Positions 56,817 to 64,000 of a DNA stretch of 64,000 nt are shown one piece after another (position 1 is the first letter of the stretch; each line of letters opens with the position of its first letter). The stretch spans positions 76,391,150 to 76,455,149 of the forward strand of contig JARZZO010000002.1 in NCBI GenBank assembly GCA_030544215.1, in the 5' to 3' direction. The translations under genes were made by a program, and so were the position numbers. This stretch comes from Zantedeschia hybrid cultivar (taxonomy: Eukaryota; Streptophyta; Magnoliopsida; Alismatales; Araceae). The notes under the pieces are model-generated. The model searched no databases. It was not told the DNA's origin and saw nothing but the letters and a program-made list of their open reading frames with translations.

Positions 56817-58533
56817 TCAATCCCTTAGGAGGTTAAAAACTCCATATAGTACGTTAGAATGTAATCTTCCACTTGTTTCATACTGCCTGGCCTTGTTGAG
56901 GTAGATTTCACCATAACACTCTTGTTCTATGGATGATGAGAAATCTATAACAGATGGCGGGAAGGCATCTACTGGAACATGGTGATGGAGTAAACCAGGG
57001 CTTCTCTCTTGTTGCACAAACATTCTCTTGAGGTGGCTTGTGTGGGCTTCAATCCTCATTTGCAAGTTTCTTTGTGCCTGCAGTTGCAATAGGTTAGAGT
57101 ACTGAAAGACATTATAAAAGATATTTTTGGCAAATATACCACATAATGGATTATTTTTTGCAAAGTTTCTTTTGTACTTTATTGCATCGCAATTTACGAT
57201 TTGGTAGATATCTTTATTTGTATTAGATAACTATATCGGATACTTAGATACGACATGACACTTTAACACATGTGTCTAACCTTCTACTTTAAGATTTTAG
57301 GATAAACATTAGATAAATTCACGGAATACTTATCTATATGTTAACATTCGATATATTAGTTATATCTTTATATTTTGAATGAGTTTCAATAATTATTATA
57401 TTGTATTATATACATACATAACTACACATTAATATGTATATATTATATATGCTCCATGTCCTCATATCTTCTTTTCAAGGCATCGTTGTATCACTCTCTC
57501 TCTCACTCTCTCTCTCACACACACACACGCACGCACGCACGCACGCACAGAGGACATGATTTGTTCATCTACAAAAAGGATAGTATTTTGTTCATTACTG
57601 AATTTTTCATCTATTCAGAACAAATATTTGAATGTGTTGGGACTAGCAACTCTTTCTAGGGTTAGGATAAAATAATGATAGGCAAATGTGTTTTCTTTAA
57701 TAGAAAATATATAATTTGATGTATAAATATTAGTGAATGTGAAAAATATATGAGAATAGAGGGAATATGAGTTTTGTGTCCATTAATCATTTTAGTATGG
57801 TGTCTTTTGGATTAGATCTTAGAGTACCACCATTTGGACTATACTTTAGACTAAAACCCTTTACAAATTAAGATGTCCTTATTGAACAAAACAACAAAGC
57901 AAAATCTAGGTTGGGATTCTTGGGAGTGGATTGATCATACCTTTAAATGTTCTTGTAAGTTTTTCTCAACATCCTTCTGCAAATGGAGTGCCTCTGCAAT
58001 GTATAATCCTCTGCTTCCATAGAACAGTAACACGATCAGAAGAAGGTAAGAAAGTGGTGCAATTGGAAGGAGAATATATAAAGGTGAAAAAGCTTCTAGT
58101 AGTAAAGGAGTAGGGCATAGAAGCATACTCTTTAGCGTCAGTTGAGGGGATTTTTCTAGCATGGCTAATTCTACTCCCTGACTTCCCTGTCATGTGAAGC
58201 AAGATTTTCATAGATTCCAAAGATGATAATGAGATTCCTACTTCCAAGTTATGATGTTGCTTTTAGAGGTAAGTGATAAGAATTTACCTTCAACATTCAA
58301 AAGGTTATATAAGAATAAGAAGAAAGGTAGTTAGGATTTATTATTTGTTTACATATCATATGCTTTGTGTCATATAATCCTGTAAATAGTAATTATTTTC
58401 TTATTGGATTTTTTGTATGTATACCCTTGCAAACTATATATATAGATATACTCTTGAAATCTTAAGAAAGGTTGCATTTATACCATGAACTTCAACTAAA
58501 TATATCAGAAAGATTTTGTAAAGTTTGGTGAAG

Positions 58534-58600
<67 letters not shown>

Positions 58601-61021
58601 TAATCTAAGAGTATATATGTAAAAGGATATTTAATTTTTTTTAGCACTTTGGGGTTCATGGCATTCTAATTGGAGGGGTATAAATGCAACCTTTCTGAAG
58701 ATTTTGAGAGTATTTATAACAGTATGTAGGAGTTAGGGGTATACATGCAAATATGGTAGTTAGGGGTATATATACAAAGCATCCTTTATTTACTAGATGG
58801 ATTTATAGAAAAGGTAAAGATAAGTTGGTATAGGATCAAGAAAGGAAGTGTCATTGGATCAATATGTGCAATATGATCCAAACCAATCCAATACGATTCC
58901 CCCATTTGTTTTTAAATTGCCTAGACATACTCCAGACTAACCTCGGACCAATCCGGTCAATCCCCACCTACCGTCTCCTCTTCCTTCCCCAACCTCATCT
59001 CCACCCCCTCAGCTGACACCCTCCACATTCTTCTTATACCAACTATAATATTAATATTTTAAATTCTAAAACTATCAATGTTAAAACTAATACTCCACCA
59101 AACAAACATTAGCTAATGAAAGTGCTATAATGAATAAGAGATATAATGTAATACACATCATACATTGATTTCTTCTACGCACAGAAGAACCTTCTGATTG
59201 TAGAACATCCTAAATTGAAGCGTCTAGCAATCACATGTGAGGAAGATTATAAAATTATATAATTCAGTCTCTAATTATTAGTCGATACTGTTCAAACCTT
59301 CTTCATATTCGTTAAGCCATTTGCAAGCAAAAAAAAAAAAAAAATTGACTTTAAATAAATATCATGGATCACATTATTTAGGTTTCTTATTTTACGTTCA
59401 TCCGGTGCTTAAGAAATAAAGGATTAAAGATGTAGGATTTGAGATTCATAAATAATTGTTAAGAATGTAGACGATCTGATGGCGTCGAGGAGATTAAGTC
59501 ACATAAATTTAAAGTAGGTGACACTATTCTCATTTTGCCGGCGATGGCAATATATCCTTCCTCGTCATGACATGCTTAAATGTTCGCGATTAAGAAAGTT
59601 CAAAAATCAAGAAATCTTACTAGATCAGAGAATCCTGGATGGGAGAAACTGGAACTGGTTTTATCTTCACTTGGCCATTGAGCATTTTATTACTTCTCAT
59701 GAACCGGAGGCCACTTAGGTCCAACCATTTTGAAACAATGCTAAAAATCATACTTCTAACAAGAGGAAATAAACATGAATTGATAAATAAAGTTAGAATT
59801 ATGATTGAGCACACCCCCTTGCCACTAATAAGAACATGATAATTAGAAAAGACATTTATTTAAAAATGACTAAATCAGAAAAAAGGCGTAAAGTTATCAA
59901 CGGCATTGTCGCATTGATTTATTTACCTTGAACAAGAGGTGGAGTAAGAGCCCGGTACTTCTGTAAAATTCAAAAGATTAATCTATGAGCCCACCTATTA
60001 GTTTGCTGGATTTATTCAAAAACAAAGAAAAGCAAATCATCATTTGCAAAATAAAAGTAGATCTTCTATGATTTAGAATGGGTCGAATTCAGTCAGATAG
60101 TCACTGAGAGCCAAAGTCACGATTTTTAAAGTTTGCAAAAAATTATCCTCATACCCAAATAATTGCAACTGGTATGGGATTTTTGTTTCCTTGCAAAATT
60201 TGTCAACATTCTCATGTAAGTAGAGATCATGGCTCAGCCCTGGACTATCAATTGAGTTGGACACATTTAAGACCATAGGAGATACACTGCCCACACAAAA
60301 CCTGTAAATGGCTCTTGATGTGGAAAATTGTCAGCCCATTGCATTGCATTAGCCTCAAGATCCCCTTGGGAGTTGCTTCTGCATTAATCAAGAAAATTGT
60401 CACCTACAAGTTTCTTTGCATAAACGAAAGAATATTTAGCTTAAAATCCTAGTGGTTAGTTTGCAATATCCATGAATGTTCCATTGTTCACTACTCACTC
60501 ATTGCACCTCCAAGGTGATTGACGGCCTCCACAAACTGTTCATGGAGCTCTTGGGTCCATCTGATTCGTCGTTTGCCAGGCGCCTCTGCTCCACACTGCA
60601 AGGAGTTGTCAGTTGCAAAGGCCTGCTTGCCAGTGGAAGAAGGATGATGTATGACCTGCACAACACAGAGGCATCAACCCCACAAGCAACAAGAGGTAAA
60701 CCCACCATGCCTTCTTTCTCCCCCTAGGAGTGTCACCTGTCCAGGCCAATGGGCAGCCAGGGGAACACATGAATCAGCTTCAGGGTTTCCATGTGGGTTT
60801 GCTCTCACATCAGCCATTTGATCAAAATTCAGTGAATAATGAAGATCTTGAGGAGTTCTAGGATGTGAGAACTTTACATGTCCCCTAGGCATTTCTGAAG
60901 TAATGCTTTCCCCATAGGCACAATAATTTGGGAGGTTAAAGTAACACCCAAGAGATTGGTAGATTGTGCTCATCAGGCTTTCCTCACTGGATAAGTGTGG
61001 AGCTTCCATCTTTGTGTTCAT
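56817..61021 (-). CDS. MYB-CC (GARP) transcription factor, PHL-like (6 coding exons)
   Basis: Nuclear transcription factor of the MYB-CC family (PHR/PHL), which bind P1BS-type sites as dimers; many act in phosphate or stress responses. Minus-strand exons: 61021-60737, 60655-60499, 60378-60302, 59960-59927, 57993-57941, 57077-56817; GT-AG introns, phases 0, 1, 0, 1, 0. The 288-aa product has a MYB-like domain at about 124-176 (RIRWTQELHEQFVEAV, ATPKGILRL, LTIFHIKSHLQKYR) and a coiled coil at about 185-226 (EALHLQKDVEKNLQEH, AQRNLQMRIEAH) matching the LHEQLE motif. TIFHIKSHLQ resembles the PHL5/PHL6 type. The linker between domains is only about 9 residues, shorter than usual, so an exon in the 1.9-kb intron 59926-57994 may be missed. 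Start 61021 is chosen because a likely splice acceptor lies just upstream, implying a 5' leader intron. Confidence 0.8.
58402..58785. mobile_element. Long-TIR MITE, copy 2, in MYB-CC intron
   Basis: Similar to 6676-7055: left arm GGATTTTTTGTATGTATACCC, right arm ending TATATACAAAGCATCC, with inner pairs 'gaaaggttgcatttatacc' and 'ggtataaatgcaacctttc'. A (TA)n then (GA)n microsatellite (58536-58602) sits in the middle. A possible 9-bp duplication TTATTTTCT / TTATTTACT flanks it. It lies in the intron between the MYB and coiled-coil exons. Confidence 0.55.
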
Positions 61022-62718
61022 TCCTGAAGGAGGCACAAATGAGATGTGGGAGAGTTCAACCTGTTCATGGGGGAGGTATTTAATGTGCGTAAGTGACAGG
61101 ATTCTCATTCTCTTTAATCATGCATGGAGCTTCTGATTCTCCACTATTATTGTTATTCTGGCATCTGTGCACAGAAAAGATTTCAATGCCAGGTGGTCTA
61201 TAATTTTCAATCAAGTTCCAACCTTGAAGCAATTGAGGCCTTTCATCCCCTTGTAAACGACCAAAAAAAAATTGTTGCAGACCAACTATCCATGGGACCT
61301 CACTGTCTGCAACCATGAGGGATTGATTCCCAGTATAATTGTGTTCTTGCCAAATAACTGTAGCTTTAGGTTTTATAGACACATGTATTAAAATGCACAC
61401 TGCAGAATGTTTTGTCAGCTTCCTTTGTACAAAATGCTCAAGGGTCTTCCTGTCAAGAAGGTACCCTGGTCAGTTCAATTGGTTCAGTTCCAGAGCATAT
61501 GGCTCATTTGAAGTAGATTCCCCCCTAAGTGGACGACAGAAAAATGCAATCTCTGAGCTGAGTTGAATACACGTAATCCTACTTTTGAAGAGGATTGGGG
61601 GGACCCAGGAAGGGAAGTATCAATTCTGTGGCTGAAGAAAGGGACAGATGGGAAAACTTGCACACCAGAGAAGGAACAGATCCAATAAAGCAGACATCAG
61701 AAGAACAGGAAGGAATCCAAATGCTTGTGAAGCTGACATTTGTGTCCAAAATGGAGAGTCCAGAATTCATGAGAGCATGCTGATGGCAAAGATTCTGCAC
61801 AAAGGTCATTCAAAATGAAGCAGCAGGTGGGGGAAAGAAAAAGACAGGTGTGCACATATTAATATTCAGTGATATCTATTCTTTTATAAACTTCAGTGTT
61901 AAGCTGGTACTGCATTGAGAGAAGGGTGGAGCCAGAATCTGCATAGGAGATGGGAAACCTTCTGTGGACAAACCCAAGCACAAGGAGCAACAGGTAAATC
62001 CAATGCACTTGTTAATATCTGAGTGACCATCAACTAATAATAGGGTGATTCACTGTAAAGTTTAATTGAGGTTTGATGTTGCCAATTGGGGCTCATTCAT
62101 GTTATTTGGTTTAAGCATGCTAGTTGTCTGATTCTTTCTTGGTCCAGGCTCTTCATGTTCTTGGCTTCAAGAAACGTAGCGAGATGGCAGTGACTAGCAT
62201 TCACCATGCAGTGGCATTTAGGATATAACTGATCCTTTTGAGTCTCCCATTTACAAGATGAAGTATATGCAGAAGTAATGCATAGTCAAATTAGTATCTA
62301 TTGCATTGCAAAGTACCCAAAACAAATGGAGAACTTGTTGGACATAATTCCACTCAACCAGTAAAACTCCAATGCTCGACTTGAGTCACGTCAAACTTAC
62401 TTTCATGTTTTGATAGTGTGGAGAAAAATTAAAATTCCCTATTTGATGGTAGCTCACTTCCATGAATGAGCATATTCCAAACTATAATGTCAAGACTGGG
62501 CTAAATTTTATTAGAGATAATTGGAGAATACTACACAGCGGCACTGTTCGAGTGCCACTAGACTTAAAAGAAATGTCCATCAAGGTAAGAACATACAGCA
62601 AGGACACAAGGTAGAAAATGGAGACTTGGAAGCCTTAGAAGGTGCTCTCTCTATCCCACAGTAATGGTCTATCTAGTTCTACAAAAGAGTCCACAACTTT
62701 AGAGGACCAACGCCCCTA
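61022..62718. other. Upstream region of the MYB-CC gene
   Basis: Minus-strand 61400-61080 is open and may be 5' leader or an upstream exon; it has no family motif. Higher up, 61595-62700 shows no gene. No TATA box could be assigned with confidence. Confidence 0.4.
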
Positions 62719-63092
62719 GAGTAATGCTTGCCGCAATGCCCCTCCTAACTGTAATAGGGGCATTGCAGTGGGTAAACAATTTTTTTTGGATTTTTTTTTT
62801 TAAGGTTGGGGCTGATGTGCTCTGCCCATCGTACAATGCGATGCTTGATTGGATGATCTAAAAAAAAACTGAAAAATCAAAAAATTGTTATTGGGCTCGT
62901 CCCATTAAAGATTTTTTTATGTTCGATTTTTTATTTTTTAGAATTTTCTGGATCGTCGGATTGGACATTTCAATTGTACGGATGGGTAGGGCACGTGGGC
63001 CTCGACCTTTAAAAAATTTCAAAAAAAAAAAAATGGTCACCCACTGCAATGCTTCCATTGCAGTTAGGAGTACATTGCAGCAATCATTACTC
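62719..63092. mobile_element. MITE, 9-bp TSD family, copy D
   Basis: 374 bp. Ends GAGTAATGCTTGCCGCAATG and the inverse of GAGTAATGATTGCTGCAATG extend into a terminal inverted repeat of about 60 bp (gcattgcagtgggt in both arms). Flanking 9-mers ACGCCCCTA (62710-62718) and ATGCCCCCA (63093-63101), 7 of 9 identical. Confidence 0.7.
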
Positions 63093-63413
63093 ATGCCCCC
63101 ATTAGTGGGATGTCTGAGGCTCAAACCTGAAGTGCAGAAGGTACTTCCTTAATTTCAACTACCAATTAAGGATTAGCTAAAGTGTGGTCAAACCAAAAGT
63201 AAGTTAAGGTAACAACAATGGTGGAACTGTGCATATTGCCATAAAACAAAGGTATACTTGCAAATGCTTCTGTTGTGATAACGTATATGTACTTTGATCA
63301 ATGAGGTGTATACTTTAAAGTACATTCTTTGCCCTTCTGTCTTCTTCGCGTTTCCATTGAGCTCACCCCATGAGTTGCTTTCTCTCACAGTGAGGCCATT
63401 ATCTTTGACTAGT
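63093..63413. other. Intergenic, no gene recognised
   Basis: AT-rich DNA between a MITE and a SINE, with no coding motif seen. Confidence 0.4.
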
Positions 63414-63554
63414 TTTTTCTTTTTCTTTTTTATATTCCCTAGTACAGTGGCTAGGGGCTACGTCCTATCCAAGTCCACCACGAATCGAACCCTGGTGGAC
63501 ACCCTCCCCACCCACACGTCCGATGCTCAGCTCCCACTGAGCTATAGCATCACG
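63414..63554 (-). mobile_element. tRNA-derived SINE with 7-bp TSD
   Basis: About 141 bp between two copies of GACTAGT (63407-63413 and 63555-63561). On the minus strand it begins CGTGATGCTATAGCTCAGTG with box A (tagctcagtggga) and, about 40 bases later, box B (gggttcgattc). It ends in an A-rich tail seen as T-rich DNA at 63414-63430. Typical of plant Au-like short SINEs. Confidence 0.8.
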
Positions 63555-63561
63555 GACTAGT

Positions 63562-64000
63562 GGGAGAGTTATTGTACAGAAGAAAGAAACTTGAGTAGAA
63601 CTCCATGGGCAAGGCTGTGGAGTGATGTCCAGCGTACTCTCTGCCAGAGGAGAGGAACCACATATGTAGAGCTCCATGGTAGGAATGTATTGAGCACGAC
63701 TTCTAATTGGAAGCATTCTTCAACTTCCACAATTCTCAACTCAATTATCTTGACGGTAAGACATTATACTTTTGGAATCTATTTACATTATTTTTAAGCT
63801 TCCAACTAAAAAATTTAGAATTTCTAGATTAGAAAAGGAAAAATGAGTTCATAAGGGAAAGGTTGACAAGTATAGCTGCCTAAAGTTAATTTGATCTATC
63901 CTACCTTATAATTTTCACATTGAAAATAGAAGGTAGAAGTCACTTCAAACAAAAAATTATGCCGAACATATACTATAACACTAAATAAACATGAGGAGAT
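63562..64000. other. Intergenic, no gene recognised
   Basis: No motif-bearing frame or repeat with clear ends was found up to the window edge. Confidence 0.4.

Noticed and set aside
63440..63554. Functional tRNA gene
   Set aside because: Boxes are present but there is no acceptor stem or full cloverleaf; A-tail and target duplication indicate a SINE.

Overview
The window is a stretch of a repeat-rich, AT-rich flowering-plant nuclear genome. The evidence is GT-AG introns, plant-only gene families (class III peroxidase, EXL-type GDSL lipase, MYB-CC factor), and Ty1/copia and Ty3/gypsy LTR elements, SINEs and MITEs. The very GC-rich last exon of the peroxidase hints at a monocot, but that is an inference.

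Four host genes can be rebuilt exon by exon with all intron phases consistent. They are a PER20-like class III peroxidase (+, 2331-5988, 4 exons, 339 aa), an EXL-like GDSL esterase/lipase (+, 20061-25135, 5 exons, 364 aa), a small DnaJ-type Cys-rich zinc-finger protein (-, 45304-35096, 4 exons, 145 aa, first intron 9.1 kb), and a MYB-CC/GARP transcription factor of the PHL type (-, 61021-56817, 6 coding exons, 288 aa in this model). They do unrelated jobs, and nothing suggests a cluster or pathway.

Layout: 1-2330 promoter side; 2331-5988 peroxidase, intron 3 holding a 639-bp element with a 10-bp target duplication; 5989-10629 small repeats; 10630-19011 a decayed copia element on the minus strand, split in its reverse transcriptase by a 1516-bp solo LTR; 19030-19325 a MITE before the GDSL gene; 20061-25135 GDSL gene with at least five repeat insertions in its introns; 25498-27184 an hAT-like element carrying a piece of a DRT100-like leucine-rich-repeat gene; 27431-32115 5' half of a second copia element; 35096-45304 DnaJ-like gene, its first intron packed with gypsy fragments, an hAT transposase fragment and a 150-bp tandem array; 47129-55190 3' half of a related copia copy on the minus strand, invaded by a 2.67-kb solo LTR that contains about twelve related hairpins; 56817-61021 MYB-CC gene; 61022-64000 its upstream region with a MITE and a SINE.

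The most notable things are the hairpin array inside the 2.67-kb solo LTR, the gene fragment captured by an hAT-like element, a MITE family with four complete copies all flanked by 9-bp duplications, and two palindrome-loaded (AATCGATT) copia LTRs. I did not find a convincing new multi-gene system. Coordinates come from hand reading, so single-base errors are possible.
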